A program made the position numbers and the translations under genes. Below, piece by piece: positions 8,479 through 16,900 of a stretch of DNA of 64,000 bases (position 1 is the first letter of the stretch; each line of letters opens with the position of its first letter). The stretch spans positions 1-64,000 of the forward strand of contig JAHJTV010000043.1 of the NCBI GenBank assembly GCA_018829445.1, given 5' to 3'. This stretch comes from a bacterium (lineage in GTDB: Bacteria > SAR324 > XYD2-FULL-50-16). The notes beneath the pieces were generated by a model, which saw nothing but the letters and a program-made list of their open reading frames with translations, was not told the origin of the DNA and did no database searches.

Positions 8479-10704
8479 ATGGATATGCGGGAATTGTTAA
8501 AGCAAGCTAAGATAGCTGGTCATGGAGCATTGAATGAAAAGGATGCGAAAGAGTTGTTGAAGTTTTATGGGGTGCCGGTGATCAGAGAGGTAACTTCCAG
8601 TGATGTCGACACAGCAGTGGCGGCTGCCGAAGATATCGGTTTTCCGGTTGTATTAAAAGGACTAGGAACAACATTGCTCCATAAAACCGAACGTGGACTG
8701 GTTCATTTAAACCTCTGCGATATCGAAGCCGTCAAGGAAGCTGCAACATCAATCATAATATCTGCAGGTGAAGAACTGGAAGGAATACTGGTTCAACCTT
8801 ATCTGAAGGGCCGCAGGGAGTTTGTAGCCGGTTTGCTCCGGGACGATTTGTTTGGACCGGTTGTGATGTTTGGCTTGGGAGGAGTATTCACAGAAACTTT
8901 AAACGATGTATCTTTCCGTCTGGCGCCATTAACCACTGTTGATGTTGAGGAGATGCTAAGTGAGATAAGAGCACAGGCCATGTTGGGTGATTTTAGAGGT
9001 GAAGCGGCGCTTGATCGGGACTCAATCAAACGTGTACTGCTGGGACTTTCTCAGCTTGCCCTGGATCATCCGGATATTAAGGAAATTGATATCAATCCGC
9101 TGATCACTACCGCCACCGGACATATCTGCGCAGTGGATGCATTGGTATGTTTTGGAGAAGAGAAAAAAAAAGTTGGGGAAACCCAACCTGTGGACTACCA
9201 CTTGATCAACAATTTTTTTTATCCTGAGTCCATTGCCTTTATTGGTGCCTCACCAAAATTTCAGAAATGGGGATATCTGCTTCCTTTGAGCACCCTATCA
9301 TGGGATTTTAAGGGGAAAATCCATTTGGTTAATCCCAATGGGGGAAACATTCACGGTCAAAAATGCTATCAAAAGATTGCAGATATTCCGGGAAAGGTTG
9401 ACCTGGCTGTGGTTACCATACCGGCCTCCGGAGTACTGGATCTGATTCCCCAACTCAAGGCAAAGGGAACCAGGAATATGTTGATAATTACTTCGGGATT
9501 TAGGGAAATTGGGGAGTCGGGAGAAAATCTGGAAAAGACCTTGATGAAAGAGGCTGCCAAAGCGGGGATTTTGATCATCGGTCCCAATACCATGGGGATC
9601 TGCAATCCGCACATCAGCCTGACCTGCCTTCCTTTTCCCGTTACACCCAGGGCCGGTTCTACTTCGTTGGTTTGCCAATCGGGAAATATGGGGTTGCAAT
9701 TCCTTGCCTTTGCCGAGCAACAGTGCATTGGCATCCGTGGTTTCGCCGGATCAGGGAATGAAGCTATGGTGACCATTCCCGACTACCTGGATGCTTTTGA
9801 AGTGGATCCCCTGACCCGGATTGTAATGCTTTATATTGAAAGCATCAGGGATGGTCGTCGATTTTTCGAATCAGCCAGACGGGTCAGTCGTAAAAAACCT
9901 GTGGTGCTATTAAAGGGTGGACAAAGTCGTGCCGGAAAAAAGGCTGCTTCCAGTCATACCGGTGCTATCGCATCAGATACCAATGTATTCAATGCTGCCT
10001 GTCGACAAGCCGGTGTTGTTCAAGTAACAAAATCAAGAACCCTGCTGGATGTGGTTGCGGCTTTTGCTTCGCAACCTATTCCCAAGGGCAATCGAGTGGC
10101 CATCATGACATTGGGCGGTGGATGGGGAGTCCTGACTGCAGATCTTTGTACAAACCTGGGGCTGGAAATACCCGATTTAACCTCCGAAATAATAGGGAGG
10201 ATAGACCAAGTGCTGCCGGATTTCTGGAGTCGGGCTAACCCGGTCGATATCGTTGCAACTTTTGGCTTGGAAGCCCCAACCATGATATTGGAGGAGCTAC
10301 TCAAGTGGGATGGATGTGATGCTGTTATCAACCTGGGGATACTGGGGAAAAAGTTCTTCTTTAAACGGGTAATATCGGCTGCCACTTTAAACGGCAACAT
10401 TTCTGCAGGAGATAACAAAAGCCTGCTGGAAAGTGCAGAGAAATCGGAAGAAAAATATGTGGAAGACCTGGTGACTCTGATTGAAAAATACCAAAAACCG
10501 ATATTTGGCGTTACCCTTTATGATGAGAAAAAAGATCGCACTATATATCCGGTGGGAGACAGTATCTATAAGGGGCTTTTTTATCCAACACCGGCACGAG
10601 CGGTAGAAGCTTTATCAAAAATGGTGGAATACGGGAGATTCCTGAGTCAACAGCAGGAATCCAAGATTCAGAAAGAACAGACCATATTTGGAACAAAAAA
10701 CTGA
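8479..10704 (+). CDS. ADP-forming acyl-CoA synthetase (acetate-CoA ligase, ADP-forming, fused subunits)
   Basis: The 741-residue protein couples acyl-CoA hydrolysis to ATP formation or the reverse. An ATP-grasp beta part comes first (about 1-225), then a CoA-binding Rossmann part (about 245-340, SIAFIGASPKFQKWG) and a succinyl-CoA ligase-like part. His493 in the SSHTGA segment is the phosphohistidine site of the family. The open frame begins at 8431, but ATG 8479 has the ribosome site (AACAGGAGCC) and starts the homologous sequence, so I place the start there. It is third in the operon with the CoA-transferase pair and probably recovers energy as ATP. No GNAT domain is attached, unlike Pat. 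Confidence 0.88.
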   Translation: MDMRELLKQAKIAGHGALNEKDAKELLKFYGVPVIREVTSSDVDTAVAAAEDIGFPVVLKGLGTTLLHKTERGLVHLNLCDIEAVKEAATSIIISAGEELEGILVQPYLKGRREFVAGLLRDDLFGPVVMFGLGGVFTETLNDVSFRLAPLTTVDVEEMLSEIRAQAMLGDFRGEAALDRDSIKRVLLGLSQLALDHPDIKEIDINPLITTATGHICAVDALVCFGEEKKKVGETQPVDYHLINNFFYPESIAFIGASPKFQKWGYLLPLSTLSWDFKGKIHLVNPNGGNIHGQKCYQKIADIPGKVDLAVVTIPASGVLDLIPQLKAKGTRNMLIITSGFREIGESGENLEKTLMKEAAKAGILIIGPNTMGICNPHISLTCLPFPVTPRAGSTSLVCQSGNMGLQFLAFAEQQCIGIRGFAGSGNEAMVTIPDYLDAFEVDPLTRIVMLYIESIRDGRRFFESARRVSRKKPVVLLKGGQSRAGKKAASSHTGAIASDTNVFNAACRQAGVVQVTKSRTLLDVVAAFASQPIPKGNRVAIMTLGGGWGVLTADLCTNLGLEIPDLTSEIIGRIDQVLPDFWSRANPVDIVATFGLEAPTMILEELLKWDGCDAVINLGILGKKFFFKRVISAATLNGNISAGDNKSLLESAEKSEEKYVEDLVTLIEKYQKPIFGVTLYDEKKDRTIYPVGDSIYKGLFYPTPARAVEALSKMVEYGRFLSQQQESKIQKEQTIFGTKN

Positions 10705-10729
10705 CACACCAACGGTTGTGGTCTTTTTT
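10705..10729 (+). terminator. Likely Rho-independent terminator of the gctAB-ligase operon
   Basis: A short stem CACACC / GGTTGTG with one bulged base is followed by GTC and six T residues, starting right after the stop codon. Confidence 0.5.
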
Positions 10730-10753
10730 ATAACTTGGGAGTTTAGGTTTCTC

Positions 10754-10826
10754 TGTCATGCCGAACTTGATCCGGCATCCAGCTTTTTAAAATAGTAAGG
10801 AATTCCGTGTCAAGCACGGAATGACA
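10754..10826. repeat. Dispersed palindromic repeat, copy 1
   Basis: The 73-bp unit begins TGTCATGCCGAACTTGA and ends TCAAGCACGGAATGACA, so its ends are inverted copies, and an internal GCCG...CGGC hairpin sits at the left. A related unit in reverse orientation occurs at 16489-16593. Such GTCATGCCGGACTTGATCC elements are a familiar class of intergenic repeats. Confidence 0.75.
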
Positions 10827-10947
10827 ACATATCGGCTTTCTATAGTTTTTAATTTTAATAAATTATACAAGAACTTAAAACTGCTCAGTTTATAAGTATC
10901 ATTAGTTTCCCGGTTTTGTATCAAAAACCACTCAATGGAGAATTATC

Positions 10948-11409
10948 ATGAAAAAAATCGAGAAAATATTATTCCCGGTTGACTTGTCTGAGTCGTCAGA
11001 TAAGATTGTATCCTGCGTAGTCGAATTTGCGGAGAGGTTTGAAGCGGAAGTTCATCTGTTGTTTGTGGCCCGTGTATTTGGATATTTTTCAACCATTTAT
11101 GTAAATTCAGCAATGATTTCGTCAATGGAGGAGGCAATTTGTGAAGGTGCGAGAAAGAGCCTGTTGGAGTTCAAAACCAGATATTTTATTACTCTTCCTA
11201 ACGTTTTGTCCAAGGTGGTTCCCGGCTATCCGTCCGAAGAAATCATTAGATATAGCGAAGAAGAGGGCATGGACCTTATTATCATGGGGACTCACGGCAG
11301 AAGTGGCCTGGGAAAGGTCGTCTTCGGTTCAGTGGCAGATCAGGTGGTTAAAACATCAAAAATTCCTGTGACAGTGGTAAATCCTTTTCGTAAAAGTAAT
11401 CTAAGTTGA
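10948..11409 (+). CDS. UspA-family universal stress protein
   Basis: The 153-residue protein carries one Usp domain. The ATP-binding signature G-x2-G-x9-GS is visible as GTHGRSGLGKVVFGSVADQVV, and the N terminus has the usual KILFPVDLSESS strand and turn. It would be a cytosolic nucleotide-binding stress protein; such proteins often sit next to metabolic genes under energy or redox control. ATG 10948 follows ATGGAGAATTATC. It is a single gene between a terminator and the CBS-ACT gene, with about 145 bp to the latter. Confidence 0.9.
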   Translation: MKKIEKILFPVDLSESSDKIVSCVVEFAERFEAEVHLLFVARVFGYFSTIYVNSAMISSMEEAICEGARKSLLEFKTRYFITLPNVLSKVVPGYPSEEIIRYSEEEGMDLIIMGTHGRSGLGKVVFGSVADQVVKTSKIPVTVVNPFRKSNLS

Positions 11410-11555
11410 ACGATGTGATGAAGTGTTTTTCCGGCTTTGCGTGTTCTTTTATCTAACCGGGTATTCTGGCCTGAAATAATGGTGGGTAAAAACAAGTTCA
11501 TTCTTTCAAGTGCAACCCGGTTATTCTTCAAAAAACACTAATCAAAGGAGGAGCT

Positions 11556-12236
11556 ATGCTTGTATTAAATTGGATGAGCAGAAATGTAATTACCATTGAT
11601 GTAGATGATTCATTACATACAGCCATTAAACTGCTCAAAAAGTATAAAATAAGATCGTTACCCGTAATGAAGGATCGTAAACTTGTAGGGATAGTTTCAA
11701 ATGGCGATATAAAAAGAGCTTCGGCTTCCGATGCTACATCCCTGGATATTCATGAAATTTTGTACTTGATCGATAAAATAAAGATCAGTGATATCATGAC
11801 AAAAAAACCTGTTACGGTTTTGTCATCTCTTACTGTCGATGAAGTGGCAGAAATTCTTTTGGAAAAAAATATATCCTCCGCCCCGGTCATTGATGAAAAT
11901 AATGATGTGATTGGAATCATTACCAGGAGTGATATTTTAAAAGTTTTGATTCATCTGACAGGGGTTGAAAGAAGAGGGGTCGATTTCGGTCTTAAGGTCA
12001 AAGATGAACCAGGCTCGATCAAAGGTCTTACTGATATAATACGTGCCCATAATGGAAGAATAGCCAGTATTCTGATTTCCTATGAGCAAGTGGTGGTGGG
12101 ATATCGAAATGTTTTCATCCGGGTTTATCAAACGGATCGGAAGACATTGGATCATTTAAAAAGTGAGCTTTTCCGAAACTCCCATATGTTATATATCATC
12201 GATCATCTGGAACAGAAGAGAGAGATATTTAATTGA
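11556..12236 (+). CDS. AcuB-like protein with two CBS domains and an ACT domain
   Basis: The 226-residue protein has CBS domain 1 (about 5-60), CBS domain 2 (about 72-135, SDIMTKKPVTV and GIITRSDILKVL) and a C-terminal ACT domain (about 140-215). This is the layout of AcuB from the acetoin/acetate-use operon of Bacillus, where the CBS pair binds adenine nucleotides. It is cytosolic and probably senses energy charge. A strong AAAGGAGG site precedes ATG 11556. Its place near an ADP-forming acyl-CoA synthetase and a GNAT fusion recalls the acuABC theme of acetyl-CoA synthetase control, but that link is inference. Confidence 0.85.
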   Translation: MLVLNWMSRNVITIDVDDSLHTAIKLLKKYKIRSLPVMKDRKLVGIVSNGDIKRASASDATSLDIHEILYLIDKIKISDIMTKKPVTVLSSLTVDEVAEILLEKNISSAPVIDENNDVIGIITRSDILKVLIHLTGVERRGVDFGLKVKDEPGSIKGLTDIIRAHNGRIASILISYEQVVVGYRNVFIRVYQTDRKTLDHLKSELFRNSHMLYIIDHLEQKREIFN

Positions 12237-12393
12237 ATCTAATGATCGAATACCTGTCGACAGACCGCAAGTTATTGAACTTGTCTGCGACTGCACAGAT
12301 TCAAAATCCATCCCTGGGAGAAGTTTGATTACCGGGAAGTTATACAATAGCATTGGACGCGAACCATACTCCTCCCAGGGCGGTAAATTCACG

Positions 12394-13842
12394 TTAATCA
12401 GATGCGGAATCAACCTCTGTTTTTAGAGAAAGCTGGTACTTCTCTATTTTGGAATGCAGTGTCGGACGAGAGAGTCCCAGCAATTTAGCCGCTTTGGACC
12501 GATTGCCACCCGTTAAATTAAGTGTTTCCGTTATCAGTATCTTGCAGAAGTGGTCCACATATTCATTGAATGTCTTTGTTTGACCCCCATTTGTTAACTC
12601 CTGGTGCACCCATTGCCACAGTGTTTCGTTGCCTTTCTCATGATGGAGTCTTTCCTCGGAGAGCTTTTCGCCAATTGCTTTTTGAATGTCCTCTTCACCT
12701 ATGGGAGCACCCTGATTAAAAATCAGGATCTGTTGCAGGGTGTTGGAGAGTTCTCTGACATTTCCAGGCCAGGGGTGATTAACCAGTGATTTTAATGCGT
12801 CGTTGGAAATACCGGGATTAACAATGCCCATTTCCCTTGATTTACGTCCCAGTATATATTCGACCAGAGCCGGTATATCCTCTTTTCTTTCTCTTAGAGG
12901 CGGCAGCCAGATTGTGACCACTTTCAAACGATAATAGATATCTTCGCGGAAACTCTTTTCTTCGATAGCTTCTTCCAGATTGCGATTGGTGGCGGCAATG
13001 AGTCTTACGTCAACCGGGATAGTTTCTCTGCCACCCAGGCGTTCAATACTTTTTTCCTGGAGGAGTCTTAGTATTTTTCCCTGAATACTTATGGGCATAT
13101 CACCGATCTCATCCAGAAATACGGTTCCGTTCTGAGCCTGTTCAATTTTGCCAATCCTGCGGAACGCAGCGCCCGTAAAAGCTCCCTTTTCATATCCGAA
13201 CAGTTCGCTTTCCAGGAGTGTTTCCGGTATCGCCACGCAGTTTATTACCTGAAACGGCTTATTGGTGCGAAGACTATACTGATAGATCGCCCTGGCAACA
13301 AGCTCCTTACCGGTTCCCGACTCGCCACGAATCAGAACGGTGGCATTGGTCGATGAAACACGTCCGATTGATTTGTATACTTCACGCATGGAAGGGCTTT
13401 GACCAATGATGGTTTCTGCCGCGTCATTTTCAGTATTAACATTTAAACAAACCGGAGTACGGATAAAACGGCTGGTATCCAATGCTCGTTCAATAACTGA
13501 CAACATTTCAGGGATATCAAACGGTTTGATAATATACTCAAAAGCTCCCAGTTTGGTAGCCTCAATTGCGGTATCGGTCGTTCCAAAAGCTGTCATAATA
13601 ATAACTTGAAGATGATTGTCGATCTTCTGGATAGCTTTTAGCGTATCGATTCCATTCATACCCGGTAGTTTAACATCCAGGATCACCAGATCGGGGATTT
13701 CCTTTTTTAAGGATTCAAGACCTGCTTCTCCTGATGCCGCGAGGTTGACCAAATAACCCTCCTCCTTCAGAAGTTTCTCAAAACTCTTTCTCAACTGGTC
13801 ATCATCGTCAACAATTAGTATCTTTTTCAAAACCATCTCCAT
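12394..13842 (-). CDS. NtrC-family sigma-54-dependent response regulator
   Basis: The 482-residue activator has a receiver domain (about 5-120, phosphoacceptor Asp in LVILDVKLPG), a sigma-54 AAA+ domain (about 150-385, Walker A GESGTGKE, the GAFTGA loop that contacts sigma-54, and FLDEIGDMP) and a Fis-type helix-turn-helix (about 440-475). It is the partner of the kinase gene upstream, which it overlaps. The usual MKKILIVDDD start would correspond to a TTG at 13830 preceded by GGAGATGG, so the true start may be there. It is the obvious candidate to drive the sigma-54-like promoters found in this window. Confidence 0.93.
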   Translation of the reverse strand: MEMVLKKILIVDDDDQLRKSFEKLLKEEGYLVNLAASGEAGLESLKKEIPDLVILDVKLPGMNGIDTLKAIQKIDNHLQVIIMTAFGTTDTAIEATKLGAFEYIIKPFDIPEMLSVIERALDTSRFIRTPVCLNVNTENDAAETIIGQSPSMREVYKSIGRVSSTNATVLIRGESGTGKELVARAIYQYSLRTNKPFQVINCVAIPETLLESELFGYEKGAFTGAAFRRIGKIEQAQNGTVFLDEIGDMPISIQGKILRLLQEKSIERLGGRETIPVDVRLIAATNRNLEEAIEEKSFREDIYYRLKVVTIWLPPLRERKEDIPALVEYILGRKSREMGIVNPGISNDALKSLVNHPWPGNVRELSNTLQQILIFNQGAPIGEEDIQKAIGEKLSEERLHHEKGNETLWQWVHQELTNGGQTKTFNEYVDHFCKILITETLNLTGGNRSKAAKLLGLSRPTLHSKIEKYQLSLKTEVDSASD

Positions 13843-15328
13843 TTATGACAAAATTGATAGTGAAAAGGGTTCCTTTTCCCACCTCTGAAGAACATTCCAA
13901 GTATCCGTTATGTTCCTCAATGATCCTGGACGCAATACTCAGTCCCAGCCCCGTGCCTTCATCTTTTGTGGTAAAAAAAGGCTGAAATATCTTTTCCAAT
14001 ATGGTGCTCTGGATACCCGGTCCGTTATCCTGTAGTTTGAGCATTAGCACTCGCCCCCTGTCATCACTTAACCGGTCTTCCTCCTCTATCCTGATCGTGC
14101 CTCCTCCGTTCATAGCCTCACAGGCATTAATAATCAGATTGGCGATGACCTCTTTTAACTGTTCCGGATCACCATCAATTTCAGGTAGCTGCTGATGTCG
14201 ATCAACCGTTACTTCGACGTTATAGGATTTTAGCCGATGCTCAAGCAATTGGAGAGCAAGATCAACCACAACAGAGGGGCTGACCCTCTGAAATTTGAGT
14301 TTGGGAGGACGGGAAAACTCCAGAAAATTTTGAACTAATGTGTCTATATGTTGAATCTCTTCTGTTATTACCTGGAAATCTTCCCGCTGGTTTTCGGTAA
14401 ATTCAACTGTTCTATTCAGCGAGAAAAGTCGCATTTTAACGGAAGTCAGCGGATTTCTTATGCTATGGGCCATCCCTGCAGCCAGCTTCCCAACCAGGGC
14501 CATTTTTTCGCTCTGCTTCAAGTGTTGACGGCTCTCTTCCAGTTTGGAGCTTTTTTGGCCAACATCGTGAAGCAACCCCTTTATATTTTGATCCAGGGTT
14601 TTTACTTCATCCCTTGGTGGAGAATCGGATGTTGCCCAATTGGAGTCCAGCATCATTCGACGTAAAGGATCAAGTATCCGCCTGGCTAAAATCATCACTA
14701 ACAGCAGACTAAGTGAGGAGATACTTAGAACCAGAACACCTGCAATAATTCGGAGCCTTCTGGCTTCTATATAGGAGCTCAAACTGGCTTGTTTCATTTT
14801 TAAGGTGTTTATGGTTTTATAACGTTCACATTCTTCTAATATGGTGGAGAACATATTTCTTACTGTTTTATGGAGTTGTAGCCCTTGCTCTCTTTCTCCG
14901 CTTTTATAAAAATCAATAACCTGATCTTTTAACGTTACATACTGCCAGTACTGCTGATTTATTGCCGCCAGTATCTCTTTTTCTTCACGTGATTGCGACA
15001 AGAGTTCGGCGTCTTTCAGCCTTTCCCTGAAGATCTGCCGGTGTTCTCCCAACTGTTTGAGCCAACCCGGATCACCATCCAGGAAATAATAGGTAACAAA
15101 CCCCTTTTGATTAACCATGGCTGTTTCCAGGTTCGCCGCAATCTGGTATGCTACCAGGTCTTCTTCTATTATAGAATAGAGAAGTCTTTCAATCTTGTAG
15201 TTGTGCCAGACAATCACCAGGCAACTCATGAACGTTATCAGAACCAGTCCTGATAAGATCAAGTATATCTGGTTTCTTAAAGACAGTTGTTTCTCCATGA
15301 CGTTTTTCTCAAAGTCCGACAGTATCAC
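13808..15328 (-). CDS. Membrane sensor histidine kinase of the NtrB/AtoS type
   Basis: The 506-residue kinase has two membrane helices (about 21-43 and 190-213) enclosing a helical periplasmic sensor region, a short linker, a HisKA domain with the phospho-histidine in GMAHSIRNPLTSVKM, and an ATPase domain with DNGPGI and GTGLGLSIASRII. The extracytoplasmic part looks like a four-helix bundle without a family I can name, so the signal is unknown. Start is uncertain: GTG 15328 sits too close to its GGGAG, and ATG 15298 is an alternative. It overlaps the response regulator gene by 23-35 bp and is preceded by a sigma-54-like promoter, which suggests positive autoregulation. Confidence 0.9.
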   Translation of the reverse strand: MILSDFEKNVMEKQLSLRNQIYLILSGLVLITFMSCLVIVWHNYKIERLLYSIIEEDLVAYQIAANLETAMVNQKGFVTYYFLDGDPGWLKQLGEHRQIFRERLKDAELLSQSREEKEILAAINQQYWQYVTLKDQVIDFYKSGEREQGLQLHKTVRNMFSTILEECERYKTINTLKMKQASLSSYIEARRLRIIAGVLVLSISSLSLLLVMILARRILDPLRRMMLDSNWATSDSPPRDEVKTLDQNIKGLLHDVGQKSSKLEESRQHLKQSEKMALVGKLAAGMAHSIRNPLTSVKMRLFSLNRTVEFTENQREDFQVITEEIQHIDTLVQNFLEFSRPPKLKFQRVSPSVVVDLALQLLEHRLKSYNVEVTVDRHQQLPEIDGDPEQLKEVIANLIINACEAMNGGGTIRIEEEDRLSDDRGRVLMLKLQDNGPGIQSTILEKIFQPFFTTKDEGTGLGLSIASRIIEEHNGYLECSSEVGKGTLFTINFVINGDGFEKDTNC

Positions 15329-15473
15329 TCCCTTTCGGATAAAATTATTTTATCTGACACATCGATTCACTACCCGGACAATTCACCACATTCACTGGGT
15401 TGGAAGTGACCATTGTTGTTTGGGATGATGTGCGTCTTATTTTAAACCTGGAAATAAAGTTCTTCTGTTTATC

Positions 15474-15489
15474 AGCAATCTCCTTACCA
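15474..15489 (-). promoter_or_regulatory. Sigma-54-type promoter for the kinase/NtrC-type operon
   Basis: On the minus strand the sequence is TGGTAAGGAGATTGCT, with GG-N10-GC spacing and a perfect TTGCT -12 box. It lies about 145-175 bp before the kinase start. Confidence 0.62.
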
Positions 15490-15681
15490 AGAAGGAAGAA
15501 AATTGCAATCGACCTTAAACGGTACTGAATCCATTAATTTATTCTCTGCTCGTTTTAGCCATATTAAACCCCTGTTGGAATCTGTGGCAATTATAAAAAA
15601 TCGTCAGGTGATTCAAATACAAAGATTTCTTGACGCAAGAGGATTGATGAAGGATATGAAACAGGTAGCACCTGTAAATTG

Positions 15682-15775
15682 AGAAAGCCCGTGAAGAATG
15701 GATATGGAACAGGTCAAATACAAGCGGAGTTGCATGTTTTCTGTTTCCAGTCCAATTCTTCACACCGGGCTTTCT
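15682..15775. repeat. Imperfect inverted repeat, about 32-bp arms
   Basis: The left arm AGAAAGCCCG-TGAAGAAT and the right arm ATTCTTCACACCGGGCTTTCT pair with a few gaps and continue into GGAACAG/CTGTTTCC. It lies downstream of the small membrane protein gene and could act as a terminator hairpin or be a mobile palindrome. Confidence 0.55.
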
Positions 15776-15850
15776 GGGGAATTAATCCAAGATCTAGTCA
15801 GATTCAATCAAGGTAAGCAGACTTGCTTATGCAAGCTGCTTCACTTTTGA

Positions 15851-16111
15851 TCAGGCAGCTTTCTTTTCTTTTAATCCGTCAGATTCCCTTTGCTTTCGGT
15901 TATCCGAGTTTACAGTCTGCTCTTTGCTTTCGACAGATCCGAAACGGCTTCTTACAAGAATGATTATGGCAGCAACAAATATCGAAAGTGGAAAAGCAAA
16001 GTAAAAAGCCAATCTGGGAAGTATATCAAACGGTCGTGCCAAAACGTCTGATAAAAAAGGGACTACCAACACAGTTAGGCTAATTATATAGCTGATTATA
16101 AAGGTTTTCAT
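15851..16111 (-). CDS. Small membrane protein with two helices, function unknown
   Basis: The 86-residue product has two hydrophobic segments (about 3-24 and 33-55) and a charged, lysine/glutamate-rich tail. ATG 16111 is preceded by a clear AGGAG site (AACAGGAGAATAT), which supports it as a real gene. I do not recognise the family. It lies between two signalling units on the strand of the kinase operon, and a perfect 19-bp hairpin sits about 33 bp upstream of its start codon, in what should be its leader RNA. Confidence 0.65.
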   Translation of the reverse strand: MKTFIISYIISLTVLVVPFLSDVLARPFDILPRLAFYFAFPLSIFVAAIIILVRSRFGSVESKEQTVNSDNRKQRESDGLKEKKAA

Positions 16112-16143
16112 ATATTCTCCTGTTAAACATTGTTTATTGAAGC

Positions 16144-16193
16144 AGTCATCGAATCAATCTTATAAGGAAGCATTTAAGATTGATTCGATGACT
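16144..16193. repeat. Perfect 19-bp palindrome upstream of the small membrane protein gene
   Basis: AGTCATCGAATCAATCTTA and its exact inverse flank a 12-nt loop. No T-run follows on either strand. Its place before the ribosome site of the 86-residue protein allows a role in its leader RNA. Confidence 0.75.
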
Positions 16194-16325
16194 TGTTGAT
16201 TATTCATTTTGCATCAGGTGTACCAAATGGAAAAAACTTCTTTAAAACGCTAATATATAAGTATTTTATAGTTGCTTATCAGACAATGTTTCCTGAAAAT
16301 GCTTTCATCAATTTGTCAGCTAATT

Positions 16326-16338
16326 TTACAGACTGTAA
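16326..16338. promoter_or_regulatory. Operator-like palindrome TTACAGACTGTAA
   Basis: A 13-bp perfect palindrome around a central base. The same palindrome with T at the centre occurs at 16723-16735. The binding protein is unknown. Confidence 0.45.
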
Positions 16339-16458
16339 GAAATGATTGAAGGTTAATCGGATTTTATATGGTGATAGTTATTCTTTAGCTGATTTTTGTG
16401 GGGTTCCAGCAATAAACAATGCCTGTGTTACAAACACTCGCTAAATTGGGATTTTATA

Positions 16459-16678
16459 ATTGAGTCCACTCCGAAAAGTTGTTTTTCTTGCCATTCCCTC
16501 GACACTGCGAGCCCCGTGCCTCACCAAGCCGGAATCCGGGTTTTTAGATTTTTGATTAAATCTTATGGATGCCGGATCAAGTCCGGCATGACAGCGATTC
16601 AGAATTTCTATGGTTTTTCGATTATTGAGTTAGCAGCCTTAAATTGAATATTGCAATACTTTTCGGAGAGGATTCAGT
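16459..16678. mobile_element. MITE-like element with about 21-bp terminal inverted repeats
   Basis: The left end ATTGAGTCCACTCCGAAAAGT and the inverse of the right end, ACTGAATCCTCTCCGAAAAGT, agree at 18 of 21 positions. No transposase fits in the 220 bp between them. The element carries a copy of the dispersed palindromic repeat. No clear target duplication is visible. Confidence 0.6.
16489..16593. repeat. Dispersed palindromic repeat, copy 2 (reverse orientation)
   Basis: It contains GGATGCCGGATCAAGTCCGGCATGACA, the reverse complement of the left part of copy 1 at 10754, and its other end carries a GGCATTCC-like arm. It lies inside the MITE-like element. Confidence 0.7.
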
Positions 16679-16722
16679 ATTCAAATTTGGGGGGGAGTTT
16701 GGCCGTTTCGATCTTATTTGGT

Positions 16723-16735
16723 TTACAGTCTGTAA
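16723..16735. promoter_or_regulatory. Operator-like palindrome TTACAGTCTGTAA
   Basis: A perfect 13-bp palindrome differing from the 16326 copy only at the centre. A TTGACA hexamer begins 7 bp after it, so it could control a sigma-70-type promoter, though no good -10 box is seen at the right distance. Confidence 0.4.
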
Positions 16736-16834
16736 AAAAAATTGACAACCTGTCTGCTAGCTAAACTTCGATGCCGATCGCAATTAACCATAATAACAAT
16801 GGACTTAATGCTAAGCTCCCATCGGGGTGGGTAA

Positions 16835-16850
16835 TGGTATGCTTGTTGCT
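16835..16850 (+). promoter_or_regulatory. Sigma-54-type promoter for the receiver-domain gene
   Basis: TGGTATGCTTGTTGCT matches TGGCACG-N4-TTGCT at all but two fixed positions and has exact GG-N10-GC spacing. The GTG start of the receiver gene is about 50 bp downstream. Confidence 0.7.
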
Positions 16851-16900
16851 GAATAAAAATACCGAATACTAATATTCACCATTCAATATGAGTTAATAAA

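Larger units (their letters stand above)
15329..15850. other. Intergenic region with promoter and imperfect inverted repeat
   Basis: This 522-bp stretch contains the leftward sigma-54-like promoter of the kinase operon and a long imperfect inverted repeat at 15682-15775. A 74-codon minus-strand ORF at 15539-15763 overlaps that repeat, has no ribosome site and no recognised likeness, and I do not call it. Confidence 0.5.
16112..16900. other. Repeat-rich intergenic region
   Basis: This 789-bp stretch has no credible gene. It holds a 19-bp perfect hairpin, two TTACAG(A/T)CTGTAA palindromes, a MITE-like element with a nested dispersed repeat, and a sigma-54-like promoter for the receiver gene. 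All are listed separately. The 83-codon ORF at 16396-16647 runs through the repeat and is not called. Confidence 0.7.

Noticed and set aside
15539-15763. 74-codon minus-strand ORF
   Set aside because: Runs through the imperfect inverted repeat at 15682-15775, lacks a ribosome site, and has an odd composition.
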